Source: Oscillatoria nigro-viridis PCC 7112 (lineage in GTDB: Bacteria > Cyanobacteriota > Cyanobacteriia > Cyanobacteriales > Microcoleaceae). From it: a stretch of 64,000 nt of DNA. Location of the stretch: assembly GCF_000317475.1 (NCBI RefSeq), contig NC_019729.1, forward strand, positions 882,501-946,500, given 5' to 3'. The position numbers and the translations under genes are program-made. Shown here one piece after another: positions 1 through 9,207 of this stretch; position 1 is the stretch's first letter; the number at the start of each line of letters is the position of its first letter. The notes beneath the pieces are model-generated. The model searched no databases and was not told the DNA's origin. It was given only the letters and a program-made list of their open reading frames with translations.

Positions 1-1116
1 GTTATATTGCTGGCCCAGGGAATTCTGCGACAGTACACAAGAATTCTCAATCGAGACATCGTTCGCCAAGACGATACTATGCCATCGGAACTTTATCGGG
101 CTATGTGCAAGTTGGGCAGGCTGTATATCGAATCCGGACAAAGCGATCGCGCGGCTTGCGTGCATACGGTTTTGGAACGTGCTAGATATCCCCTCAATAA
201 GTGGGACTTAGATATTTTTTGTCACGCCGATTTTGACTCGGGTCAAGTAATTCTCATCGATCCAGACTTGCGAGTGCCAACCCCAGATTGTGCAGTAATT
301 GCCAACAGTAAAGGTACTTTTGGCGAAGATAATATCATCGAACACCGCCTGTACCAACGGTTGCGCGAGGCAACTGAACGATTGGGGATTCGCCGCCAGC
401 ACAAAGCTTATACGGCTTTGCGATCGCTATTTGGCAGCAGATCGCTCATCGGAGAACACCAACTCTTAGAGTATTTACGTGACAACGATTTAACCCCTTT
501 ACAGGGAATGATTGTTGACACCTTTTTTGATAGCGTGTCGGATGTCTGGTTAATTGACGGACACGCTCATCGCTGCGCGTATTGCGGTACGCTGATGCGC
601 CCCTATCCCAATAAAGAACTTTTTCCCGATGGGCGATGTCCGATTCGCCAATGCCTCGGTCACAACTCCTCAACAGCAAAAGTTTCGGAGAAATTAGACC
701 CAAACCAAGACCGATTGCTGATTGCCAAACCGCAAATTTTAACCTATTGGACTGGGCCGGCGATCGACGAATTAGCAATTTTTAAGGCAGCCATAAAAAA
801 CGGACTAGATGCCGAACTTTACCCAGAATCAGACCTATGCGATGTAGCAATTAACGGTCGCAATATCGGCATTGATGCTAAGTCATACACCAGTCCTGTC
901 TCCCTTGCTTTGCGCCTCAACCGCACTGGCATCGGAGGGCTGAAGCACTACCGCCGCCGCATCATTGCCGTCAGCGACCAATTAATTGAGGAGCGGCCAG
1001 ATTACCTCTCTACTTTCGAGTCAGCGCTCGATAAAAAAGGCGATCCTGCTACTCTCGAAATTCTGTCTGTTTCACAAGTCATTGAGTTGTTAAAGGCAAT
1101 CAAATATGAGAATTAA
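1..1116 (+). CDS. pPIWI-RE-associated restriction-endonuclease-fold protein (5' end outside window)
   Basis: The frame is open to the first base and the earliest start codon inside is a TTG at 7, so the true start probably lies upstream. A zinc ribbon is visible around residues 190-215 (CAYC ... CPIRQC). A PD-(D/E)xK-like nuclease core follows near residues 270-292: acidic residues in AELYPESDLCDVAI, then GIDAKSY, giving the D-x-K pair. The last 70 residues look like the end of a nuclease domain. The 3' end overlaps the helicase start by 11 bp. In the three-gene pPIWI-RE islands described by Burroughs, Iyer and Aravind, a nuclease of this kind accompanies a DinG-type helicase and a pPIWI-RE protein, and that is exactly the order here. 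Role inferred: the DNA-cutting partner of an anti-plasmid or anti-phage system. Confidence 0.82.
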   Translation, partial: VILLAQGILRQYTRILNRDIVRQDDTMPSELYRAMCKLGRLYIESGQSDRAACVHTVLERARYPLNKWDLDIFCHADFDSGQVILIDPDLRVPTPDCAVIANSKGTFGEDNIIEHRLYQRLREATERLGIRRQHKAYTALRSLFGSRSLIGEHQLLEYLRDNDLTPLQGMIVDTFFDSVSDVWLIDGHAHRCAYCGTLMRPYPNKELFPDGRCPIRQCLGHNSSTAKVSEKLDPNQDRLLIAKPQILTYWTGPAIDELAIFKAAIKNGLDAELYPESDLCDVAINGRNIGIDAKSYTSPVSLALRLNRTGIGGLKHYRRRIIAVSDQLIEERPDYLSTFESALDKKGDPATLEILSVSQVIELLKAIKYEN

Positions 1117-4100
1117 ACCGGATTTCTGGACGGGAATAGATCGCATTTCCTGGCTGTGTGTCTTGATGGCAGAATTTATTGAGACTAATTCCCTAGAATA
1201 TGCCCCTTTAACGATATCGGGAATGGCGAGTATCATCAATGCACCCGCGTTGACAAAAGCCCGCCAAGCCATTTTCAATATGCGCCTGATGTCGCTGGCT
1301 TACGTGACAGAACAGTCAGTGAAACACGCCGTTGCTATTTATAACGATCGCCACTACCGCAACAAAACTCAAGGAACCTATAAAATTAACTTAGAAACAC
1401 TTCACTTTGAACGCACAGACCCCCTAGAAGACCCTTTAATTGCCGCATCGCGTCAAATTCTGGGCCAGCCTTTGGCACACCAATTTTACAGCGCCACCTT
1501 TGCCGATCCCCGCCAGCCAATGGCCGTTGCTTTAGGTGAAGAAACAACAGCCGCGAGAGTGCCAATTGGGCCGATCGCAGCCCCGCTTGCACCGCGCCGC
1601 ACTCATTCCCTCGATCGCTTGCCGAAAGCAAAAATCCGCATTCCCCTTTCGGAACTGTACGAGTTAGCAGTTGAGATGGATGAACGCGAAGCAAATCACC
1701 CTGAAAAAAGACGGGGTAGCTGGGTACAACGGTTTGAACATTTTGCACTTAAGGTGCCAGAAATTGGTAAGGGTTTGCGGGAAGAAACAGTCATCGAATT
1801 AGAAGGCATCAAGCACTTAATTGGACTGCCTGGATCGGGCAAAACAACTTTGCTCGTATTAATAGCTGTGTGGTTGGGAAAACGCGGTTATAAAGCAATG
1901 TTTGTGTTTCCCTCCATTGAAGTTGCCAGACAGTACATGGCAGAACTGGCATTTCACGAAATTAAAGTGGGAATGCTAGTCGGTCAAAGCGATGGAACTC
2001 GTCGCCGACACGCTAACAATATTGCCGAGGCGATCGCAGCATCAGGGGGAAATGGCGGCTTTGCCTATAGTTTGGAACAGGCAGAAGTTTTTGGCTTAAA
2101 TTGCGTCTTACCTGCGTTTTCTACTGCTGATACTTCGATGTGGGGATTTGGTTATGCACCCTGCAAGGAAATTTTACAAAGCGGTGGCAAAAAAGGGCAG
2201 ATGAAAAAGTATCTTTGTCCGGTTTGGACGGTGTGCGGCCGCCACAAAGCACCCCGCGATTTGCTAGATGCCGATATTTGGGTCGGCCACGTTCTTTCAA
2301 TGGATACTGAAGTTCCACCTCATGCTATTCGCGATCGCATTCGTTATTTTGAATTAATTGCCCGGACATTTGATGTCGTAGTTTTTGACGAAGCAGATAT
2401 GGTGCAATCAAATCTGGATGCTTACGGTGCAGCAACTTTAAAACTTTCGGGGGCGAAAGAATCTATCCATTTAGCCATTCAAGAGCAAATTCACAATCCT
2501 TTTGCTCGCGGAGAAAACTATCGATTGTTCGACCGCAATGTAGAACTTTACAGCCGCAATTTATCGGAATTTGGCGATCGCAATACATCATTAATTACTG
2601 CCGTTCAAAATATGCCCTCATCGCGAGTGAGCCAACGCTATGAGAATCAGTTATTAACCGTTCTGAGAATAGTCAGCGATTTGTTGGATGGCTATGAGAA
2701 AACTTCTAAACGCGATCGCCTAGACGAAGAGGGAGTCAAACAGGGATTTAGCAAAAGTCGAGCCTTAACTCAATTCTGGGAAACAGCAGCTTACCATGCT
2801 TTTTACGATCGCACTGGCATTGAACCGCACGATCGGCTCAACCTGGATCTGTGCGCTCAAAGCCTGGGAATCAACCCCGACACCCTCAAACAGCAGTGGG
2901 AAACTCAAATTATTAATTTTCGCCGTTATTTAGCAGAGAATCTAATCGAACGGCGCGACAATATTGTCAAAGAAATTGCCAAATTGTTTTTGCCTTTGTG
3001 TTTTAAGGATAGCACTGCATCAGCCGAAGCTCAGGATACAATTACCTTACTTGTTTGCGTTACTTTCGTGATTTTAGGCTATCAGCGGATCGTACCGCAA
3101 ACTAGAACAATGGTAGCAGAAGGACTGATTCGGGAACCGATTGTCGAATCAACGGCAACACCGGAACTGCGACAACTGATTCCTGAGAATATTTTAGGGT
3201 CTTTTTCGGGGGTAAAATACAGTTTCCAATCGGCACAAACTACTCGAAGTCAAGCCCGAAATGTGGAACTGTCTTATATTATTTTTGTGGGCGCGCCTCG
3301 GATGTTAATGCACCGTTTTCATCAGTTATTTGAGGCAGATGGCGAACTGACAGGGCCGGCAGTTTTAATGACTTCAGCTACTTCTTTTCTCGAAGCAAGT
3401 CCTGCTTATCACATTAACTCTGGGCCGGATTATCTGCTGAAGCCGCGCCAAACAGAACACGATCCCAAAAAGAGCATTTACCGCTTCAAATGGCTGCCCG
3501 ATCGCGAATGGCGCGATGAACCTCTCCGATTTAGCGGTGCAGTCGAACTGCGCGATCGCAATTTAAAAAAAATGGTAGACGCGCTGGTGCAAGGAGGAAC
3601 CAAGAAATCTGAAATTTACAAATCCATCCTCAACTTTGACGTGCAACATGGTATTTACCGCAAAGCTGCCTTAATTGTTAACAGCTACGAACAAGCTCGG
3701 AACGTTAAGAAATTTATCAACGATTACCATCCAGAAATCGGCAAAAGAACCAAAGCAGTTGTTAATTTTCTCGATAACGGAGAGCAACCAACTGATTTCG
3801 TCACAAGGGCTCAGTGCGAGGCTTTAGGAGATGATGAAACTTGCGATATTATCATTTTTCCGCTGTTGGCAATTGGTAGAGGCGTAAATATTGTTTTCAC
3901 CAAAGGAGATAGGCAACTCGATGCAGCCATTGGTACAATTTATTTCCTCACCCGTCCCCACCCCACGACTGACGATACACAACTTTTGTACAGTCTAGCC
4001 GGAAAAGCTACCCAAGAATTTGACAGTCGAGTTTTTACTGAAGCAGAAGACTTGTCAGCAATTTCTAATGCTTGGAAACAGTCGAGAAAACAACTCTGGA

Positions 4101-4519
4101 AAACGGCTAATCGGCTGTTACGCGAACCTCTCATGGCTAGCCGTTTGGGTGAAGATTTATTTAAACCGTTTACGGCCAATCAGATGGTTGGGATTTTGCA
4201 AACAATTGGGCGCGGGATGCGAAATGGGTGTCCGGTACAAGTTTACTTTGTCGATGCAGCTTGGGCAATTAAATCTACTAAAAATGAACCTGACTCCGGG
4301 CGGGACAGTATGCTAGTTCAGATGCGAATTATTTTAGAAGAATGCGTCAAGCATCCCGATCCAGTGGTTCGAGAAATTTATCAAGAACTTTACGGTGCAT
4401 TTCTCGATCCCTTGCGGCGCATTGATGGCGTAGTTTACCCGCCAAGTTTACGGAATTCAGAAGGTTTGACAGAGGAAGAAGATGATTTTGATGATTTTTC
4501 ACCTTTATTGGAGATGTAA
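1106..4519 (+). CDS. DinG/XPD-like superfamily 2 helicase of the pPIWI-RE cassette
   Basis: 1137 residues. Walker A is GLPGSGKTT near residue 240 and Walker B VVFDEAD near 425. A GRGVNIVF segment and a motif VI-like QTIGRGMRNG near 1030 complete an SF2 helicase. Four cysteines at roughly residues 332, 352, 370 and 376 (LNC, APC, YLC, TVC) lie between motifs I and II, where XPD and DinG helicases carry their 4Fe-4S cluster; an iron-sulphur cluster is therefore inferred. MTSATS near 755 fits helicase motif III/IV. The gene starts inside the nuclease gene and ends 2 bp before the pPIWI-RE start, so the three are almost certainly one transcript with coupled translation. Expected job: unwinding DNA for the pPIWI-RE and nuclease proteins. 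Confidence 0.85.
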   Translation: MRIKPDFWTGIDRISWLCVLMAEFIETNSLEYAPLTISGMASIINAPALTKARQAIFNMRLMSLAYVTEQSVKHAVAIYNDRHYRNKTQGTYKINLETLHFERTDPLEDPLIAASRQILGQPLAHQFYSATFADPRQPMAVALGEETTAARVPIGPIAAPLAPRRTHSLDRLPKAKIRIPLSELYELAVEMDEREANHPEKRRGSWVQRFEHFALKVPEIGKGLREETVIELEGIKHLIGLPGSGKTTLLVLIAVWLGKRGYKAMFVFPSIEVARQYMAELAFHEIKVGMLVGQSDGTRRRHANNIAEAIAASGGNGGFAYSLEQAEVFGLNCVLPAFSTADTSMWGFGYAPCKEILQSGGKKGQMKKYLCPVWTVCGRHKAPRDLLDADIWVGHVLSMDTEVPPHAIRDRIRYFELIARTFDVVVFDEADMVQSNLDAYGAATLKLSGAKESIHLAIQEQIHNPFARGENYRLFDRNVELYSRNLSEFGDRNTSLITAVQNMPSSRVSQRYENQLLTVLRIVSDLLDGYEKTSKRDRLDEEGVKQGFSKSRALTQFWETAAYHAFYDRTGIEPHDRLNLDLCAQSLGINPDTLKQQWETQIINFRRYLAENLIERRDNIVKEIAKLFLPLCFKDSTASAEAQDTITLLVCVTFVILGYQRIVPQTRTMVAEGLIREPIVESTATPELRQLIPENILGSFSGVKYSFQSAQTTRSQARNVELSYIIFVGAPRMLMHRFHQLFEADGELTGPAVLMTSATSFLEASPAYHINSGPDYLLKPRQTEHDPKKSIYRFKWLPDREWRDEPLRFSGAVELRDRNLKKMVDALVQGGTKKSEIYKSILNFDVQHGIYRKAALIVNSYEQARNVKKFINDYHPEIGKRTKAVVNFLDNGEQPTDFVTRAQCEALGDDETCDIIIFPLLAIGRGVNIVFTKGDRQLDAAIGTIYFLTRPHPTTDDTQLLYSLAGKATQEFDSRVFTEAEDLSAISNAWKQSRKQLWKTANRLLREPLMASRLGEDLFKPFTANQMVGILQTIGRGMRNGCPVQVYFVDAAWAIKSTKNEPDSGRDSMLVQMRIILEECVKHPDPVVREIYQELYGAFLDPLRRIDGVVYPPSLRNSEGLTEEEDDFDDFSPLLEM

Positions 4520-4667
4520 TTATGAACGACAAAATTTTTGACAAAATTGAATTCGATGATGACGGCGAAGCAAAGGAAACTACTATTATTGGAGATGCCA
4601 CCATGAACGACGAAATTTTTGACGAAATCGAATCCGATGATGACGAAGAAACTGAAGCGACTGTGCT
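4506..4667 (+). repeat. 81-bp tandem duplication covering RBS, start codon and N-terminus
   Basis: GGAGATG followed by ATGAACGAC occurs at 4510/4522 and again at 4591/4603, an offset of exactly 81 bp, in frame. Both copies continue with a similar acidic coding stretch (IFDKIEFDDD against IFDEIESDDD). The unit therefore duplicates the Shine-Dalgarno, the initiator ATG and about 25 codons. The copies have diverged at scattered bases, so this is not a fresh event. Confidence 0.85.
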
Positions 4668-7600
4668 TTCAGACACCCTTTACATTCCTCTCGGCAAGCC
4701 CAAAAGTCTGAAAGAGATTCCCCTAGCTTTTACCGTGCCAGATAACATCGAGCCAGTAACAGTCAAAGGCTTGACGCTAGGTTGGACAAAAGCTGCTTTG
4801 CATGAGCTTTCGACCATCCAAAAAGCTGCTTGCAAGGGCGATTCAGCTAGTAAAAATCTCCCTTATTCCTCGCTGCTAGGTTTGTTAGAAGTAGGACTTG
4901 ACAGTGCAGCGCGGATTCAGTCAAATTTAGGTTTGAGTTTGTTTTCGTTGAATTCCAAAAGTGTAAAAGAGCCGGAACCATTTGCTTACTTAAATTCCGA
5001 AAGTACACAAGATATACAGAAAGCGTTACGCCCAATTATCAACGAGTGGATAACAAATTTCCTAAAACCTTTTGCTGAAAAAGAAGAGGGGCTATTGGAA
5101 GTTATCGACCGTTTGGAAGATTTGCACGATCGAAAGGAGTTGTTAACAATTACTCCGTCTGAGTCTCAAGTTTTACCTTGGAAATGGTCAGAAGCAACAG
5201 GAACAGCTCAGGCTAGAAAGACTTATGATTATCGGGTGTTAGTCGATTATGCAGCTCGCGCGATCGCGGGAAAAGAGATTTTTCAGGGGCTAGGAACAAT
5301 GAAGCGGGTTATCTCTAGCAGTGGTAGCCTCACAACAGGGATGGCAGAATTGATTACCGATCCCATTACTTTACCAAAACATACGGGAAAATTCAGTCTG
5401 GTGGTACGCTTAGAAGTCGTAACCTATCCTTCTTTGCATCAGCCTTTATTGAAGATAGATGTTTCCAAACGCCGCTGGTTAAGTGGGTTGCAACCTGCAC
5501 GCTATAACTCAGCAAATATTAGCGGCTTTGTGTTTTCTCAAGACTACAGCGATCGCACCTTTCGCTACACGGTGCTTTCTCAGTCCGAAAAACAGGATAA
5601 AAATCAGCAGGACAAAAAGAAAAAGTGGTTTTGGGCGATCGATAAAGATTTTGAAGCATTGCGTGGCAAGCTAAAACTCCCGCTGAAAACCCCTAACGGT
5701 CAAAATATTGATGGTTCCCAAATTGCTTTGGGTCAAGCTTCAACAGAACGCTGTCAAGTAATGTTAACTTACCGCAACGGACTGCAAGAAGGAAAACACG
5801 GAATTGAGGCTGGCGTACCAGAGATTGATAAATTAGAAGCTTTTGAAAAGATTGCCGAAATTTTCAAGCCTATTGGCTTCAAACCTTTCGATAATTACTT
5901 GGAAGTAAAATTTAAGAGGGGTGAAAGCCATAAACTCGACAATACTGCTTCACGCATGATTAACTTGCCTACTCTGTTAGGTGCTGCTTTAGAAGTTCTC
6001 GAAAAAGACGACAATTCTGATTTGACTACAAAATACCTAGAAAGCTTTGAGGACGATGAGCTAAACAACTTGCTGACTAAACACCTTGACATCAATTTAG
6101 ATAATATTTCAAAAGGCAGAAAAGCCCTGCAATTGGTTTGTCAATTAAAAGAACTCAAGGCGATGATTCAGGAAAACCAGGAAGCTATGCGTCGGCTATA
6201 TCCTAACGAAAACCTGTTGCTTGTTGTCTTTTACCAAGAACAATTACACACCGAAGTGAAACTGCTGCAAGCAATGATTCGAGTTCTCTGGGGTGATACT
6301 ATCGAAGTTATTGCTAATAGTTTACCACCAAACACTCACGGGCCCAAAGAGTCATTGCCCGGTGCAAGTTTGAAAGCCAAAGAGCGATCGCAACACCGAA
6401 TAAAAGCCTGGGAGTCGATCGTCCAAAAACTTGCTTTACGCAAACAGCGAACTTTTTGCCTCGTAATGGCACGGGAATGGTATCCAAAAAATAAACATGA
6501 CGATTCGGTGAATAAACCCTCATCCCGTCAAGCACTGGCTACAATCGCTGGTTCTTGCGTGCAGTTTCTGCTACCGATTGAAACAACTAAGGAGAAACAA
6601 CTTCTTAAACTAGATGATTTTTTTCATCGAGTACAAGCTGCTCTAAAAGACTTACTTTATGCTCATTCTGGCCGCATTGATGATGTCAAAGAAAAGGTTG
6701 ACAAATGGCTAAAAGACGTTCCAGCAGAAGCAAGACCAAAAGAAATTATCGGGATTACGATCGTCCGCAAACAGAAAGGTCGCGCTCGCGGTGATATTGG
6801 CCCTACATTTTTACCTATTGCTATGCGCCTCAAGGTGGAAACAGGTGAATGCGAACTCTGCTGTGCCTATGAGAAGGGTAATAATTTACAAATCAGCCCT
6901 TGGAGCAAGTTTTCTGATGCGATCGCCTTTATTTCCCAAATCTCTCCCGTGAAACTGGCTGACAAACAAGAGGCGCGTCAACTTCGTTTCATGGAATTTG
7001 TCAAGCAGATAATTTCCAATTCAGTAGACGAGGGAAATCAACCATTAGTGATGATTGATTCTTCCAACTGCGCGCAACTTTGGCCTTGGCTCGTCGATGC
7101 CAGGATGAATGCAAATCAGATTAATTTTGAAACCAAGTCGGGAAGCCCCTTGTACGAACACATGGAGCAAGAATGGAAAGGCGCGCGGCTGATTCGGATT
7201 CGCCAAGACCTCGCCCCTGGAATTATCGATAAAAAAGTCCGATATTTAACAGAAACTTCTCTGGAAGATACGCGGACAAAAAAAGAACTGACTTCAACCC
7301 TTGAAATTCCTTCAGCCTCTAGTTTAAAGGGATTATTTCGACTAAGTGCAACTAATCAAACGGGTTGTGTTGCTTATCTATCTGTAAGAAATGAAAAACC
7401 AGGTAAATTACGCGGTCAAAGTTGCTATCGCTCAACAAAAATTAACGTAGCTGCCAAGAAAGCTGATGATTCTCAAGACAAACTTTTAAATAATGCTGAT
7501 TTAAAAGTTGACGAAGCTGCCAAGAAAGCTGATGATTCTCAAGGCAAACTTTTAAATAAAGCTAAATTAAAAGTTGACCAAATCGCAAGCAAACCGCCGT

Positions 7601-7839
7601 TTTTGGGTCAGTGGACAACTCCCAATCCCCTTGAGATTGTTGTTACCTTGCGACAAGAAAATGACAATCCCGATCGCCTTGCTGCGCTTGTGGAATCTCT
7701 TCGCTATAGTTTCGGTCACTACAGCGACTGGTCGAGCTTACCGGCTCCCCTGTTCTTCGAGCGAGTTGTGCGAGACTATATCAGCGAATTTGCAATTGAA
7801 GATGAGCAAATGGAGGCGGAACCAGAGTTAGAGGAATAA
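4522..7839 (+). CDS. pPIWI-RE protein (Argonaute-related, X / MID / RNase H modules)
   Basis: 1105 residues, matching the length and layout of the pPIWI-RE family: an N-terminal X region (about residues 60-430), a MID-like region (about 555-680, starting LLVVFYQEQ) and a C-terminal RNase H-like PIWI region (about 735-1090). Within the last are EIIGITIVRKQ near 740, PLVMIDSSN near 840, IRIRQDLAPG near 892 and the closing LPAPLFFERVVRDYI near 1072. The family is named for conserved arginine and glutamate residues in the PIWI region; I did not assign them individually. The first 27 residues are acidic and duplicated, so there are two possible starts, 4522 and 4603, each with its own GGAG. An insert of two 22-residue lysine-rich repeats lies near 977-1020, probably a linker. 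Role inferred: nucleic-acid-guided recognition of invading DNA. Confidence 0.85.
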   Translation: MNDKIFDKIEFDDDGEAKETTIIGDATMNDEIFDEIESDDDEETEATVLSDTLYIPLGKPKSLKEIPLAFTVPDNIEPVTVKGLTLGWTKAALHELSTIQKAACKGDSASKNLPYSSLLGLLEVGLDSAARIQSNLGLSLFSLNSKSVKEPEPFAYLNSESTQDIQKALRPIINEWITNFLKPFAEKEEGLLEVIDRLEDLHDRKELLTITPSESQVLPWKWSEATGTAQARKTYDYRVLVDYAARAIAGKEIFQGLGTMKRVISSSGSLTTGMAELITDPITLPKHTGKFSLVVRLEVVTYPSLHQPLLKIDVSKRRWLSGLQPARYNSANISGFVFSQDYSDRTFRYTVLSQSEKQDKNQQDKKKKWFWAIDKDFEALRGKLKLPLKTPNGQNIDGSQIALGQASTERCQVMLTYRNGLQEGKHGIEAGVPEIDKLEAFEKIAEIFKPIGFKPFDNYLEVKFKRGESHKLDNTASRMINLPTLLGAALEVLEKDDNSDLTTKYLESFEDDELNNLLTKHLDINLDNISKGRKALQLVCQLKELKAMIQENQEAMRRLYPNENLLLVVFYQEQLHTEVKLLQAMIRVLWGDTIEVIANSLPPNTHGPKESLPGASLKAKERSQHRIKAWESIVQKLALRKQRTFCLVMAREWYPKNKHDDSVNKPSSRQALATIAGSCVQFLLPIETTKEKQLLKLDDFFHRVQAALKDLLYAHSGRIDDVKEKVDKWLKDVPAEARPKEIIGITIVRKQKGRARGDIGPTFLPIAMRLKVETGECELCCAYEKGNNLQISPWSKFSDAIAFISQISPVKLADKQEARQLRFMEFVKQIISNSVDEGNQPLVMIDSSNCAQLWPWLVDARMNANQINFETKSGSPLYEHMEQEWKGARLIRIRQDLAPGIIDKKVRYLTETSLEDTRTKKELTSTLEIPSASSLKGLFRLSATNQTGCVAYLSVRNEKPGKLRGQSCYRSTKINVAAKKADDSQDKLLNNADLKVDEAAKKADDSQGKLLNKAKLKVDQIASKPPFLGQWTTPNPLEIVVTLRQENDNPDRLAALVESLRYSFGHYSDWSSLPAPLFFERVVRDYISEFAIEDEQMEAEPELEE
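7450..7581 (+). repeat. 66-bp in-frame tandem repeat in the pPIWI-RE gene
   Basis: Two 22-codon units (7450-7515 and 7516-7581) both encode AAKKADDSQ-KLLN...LKVD. They differ at a handful of bases. They sit between conserved blocks of the RNase H-like region and look like a charged, probably disordered or helical linker. Confidence 0.85.
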
Positions 7840-8092
7840 TTCAGTCTAGGGTTGCTGTCCCTACTCGGTTGAGTGTTAGGGCGTTGCAGTCGGTAATTAA
7901 CGGGCTTAACTTCAGGGCAATCGCCTCCAATGTCAATGGGGAGAGAGGATTTTTGCGCTTAGGAGTAAAAGATGAAGAAAGTGGAGCCAATCTCAAATCT
8001 CAAATCTCAAATCCAAAATATGCTGCGGGAGAGTGCAAAAATTGGTCGCTGTTTCTTATGCTGAGTAAGAAGGGGCTAGGGATCGATCGCAC

Positions 8093-9022
8093 ATGACAAA
8101 TCACATGAATAAAGCTAAATCTATCAAAATTGCGGTGGTGGGGGACGTTCACGATCTGTGGGAACCTGAAGACGGCGAGGCCCTGAAGCATCTGGGCGTT
8201 GATTTGGTGCTGTTTGTGGGGGATTTTGGCAATGAGTCGGTGGAGGTGGTGCGGGCGATCGCCCAATTGGACATTCCGAAAGCAGCGGTGTTTGGGAACC
8301 ACGACGCTTGGTACACGGCGACAGAGTGGGGCCGCAGTCAGTGCCCTTACGATCGCACTCAAGAAAATTGGGTGAAACAGCAGTTAGATTTAATGGGAGA
8401 AGCTCACGTCGGTTACGGGAAAAGGGATTTTCCAGAATTGGGCGTAACTGTGGTGGGCAGCCGCCCGTTTACTTGGGGGGGATCGGAGTGGAAGTACGGG
8501 GATTTTTACTCGGAGTGGTTTGGGGTAGAAAGTTTTGAGGAGTCGGCGCGGCGCATAGCAGGGGCAGCAGCGGATGCCGATTGCGAAAATGTGATTTTTT
8601 TGGGTCACACGGGCCCGACGGGGTTAGGAGAGGCTCCTGAAGACCCCTGCGGGCGAGATTGGAAGCCGTTGGGAGGGGATTGGGGCGACCCGGATTTTGC
8701 GGAGGCGATCGATCGAACTCGGAGTTCTGGAAAGCACATACCTCTGGTAACTTTTGGTCATATGCACCACAAACTGCGGCACAAAAAGCACGAGTTGCGG
8801 AAGTCGCTGGAGGTGAGTGCGGAGGGTACGGTGTATTTGAATGCGGCCAGCGTACCGCGAATTGCGAAGAGAGAGTGCTCGAAATTGCGGAATTTCTCGA
8901 TCGTCCTGCTGGAAAATGGAGCAGTCTCGGAAGTGTCTCTGGTATGGGTAGGCGAAGATTTCGCGGTAGAAAGGGAACAAATTCTTTATCGGCGCACTGA
9001 ATCTGCAGCTATTTGTAGTTAG
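8093..9022 (+). CDS. Metallophosphoesterase of the cyanobacterial TIGR04168 type
   Basis: 309 residues with the full calcineurin-like metal-binding set: GDVHD near residue 16, GDFGNE near 43, GNHDAW near 67, GHTGPTG near 171 and GHMHHK near 222. The spacing and the GDVHDLWEPED opening match the TIGR04168 family found in cyanobacteria and plants; the substrate of that family is not known to me. The ATG at 8105 (MNKAKSIKIAVVGD) is an equally good start because the metal motif begins soon after it. The gene stands alone between the pPIWI-RE cassette and tRNA-Ser and is presumably part of the core genome. Confidence 0.85.
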   Translation: MTNHMNKAKSIKIAVVGDVHDLWEPEDGEALKHLGVDLVLFVGDFGNESVEVVRAIAQLDIPKAAVFGNHDAWYTATEWGRSQCPYDRTQENWVKQQLDLMGEAHVGYGKRDFPELGVTVVGSRPFTWGGSEWKYGDFYSEWFGVESFEESARRIAGAAADADCENVIFLGHTGPTGLGEAPEDPCGRDWKPLGGDWGDPDFAEAIDRTRSSGKHIPLVTFGHMHHKLRHKKHELRKSLEVSAEGTVYLNAASVPRIAKRECSKLRNFSIVLLENGAVSEVSLVWVGEDFAVEREQILYRRTESAAICS

Positions 9023-9056
9023 AGACATTTGCTGGTATGATAAAATTTATGCACCT

Positions 9057-9141
9057 GGAGAGGTGGCAGAGTGGTCGAATGCGCCTGACTTGAAATCAGG
9101 TGAGCCGCAAGGTTCCGTGGGTTCAAATCCCACCCTCTCCG
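9057..9141 (+). tRNA. tRNA-Ser (anticodon TGA)
   Basis: The acceptor stem GGAGAGG (9057-9063) pairs with CCTCTCC (9134-9140), with G9141 as discriminator. The anticodon arm CCTGACTTGAAATCAGG presents TGA. A long variable arm (GAGCCGCAAGGTTCC) and the T arm GTGGGTTCAAATCCCAC complete a class II serine tRNA. CCA is not encoded. The last 20 bases belong to the 48-bp attachment repeat of the neighbouring integrated element. Confidence 0.96.
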
Positions 9142-9169
9142 TTTGACAATTTTCTTGCCTGTTAAGGGT
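9122..9169 (+). repeat. attL of the tRNA-Ser element
   Basis: Left copy of the 48-bp direct repeat; positions 9122-9141 are the 3' end of tRNA-Ser, the remaining 28 bp lie downstream of the tRNA. The base before the repeat differs from that before the right copy (G against A), and the base after also differs (T against A). Confidence 0.92.
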
Positions 9170-9207
9170 TTCAGGTTAATTGTATTACCGATAGTCCCAT
9201 TTTCCGC

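Noticed and set aside
7869-8096. 75-codon + strand frame between the pPIWI-RE gene and the phosphoesterase gene
   Set aside because: It runs through a TCAAATC repeat, has no domain and abuts the next start; probably non-coding.
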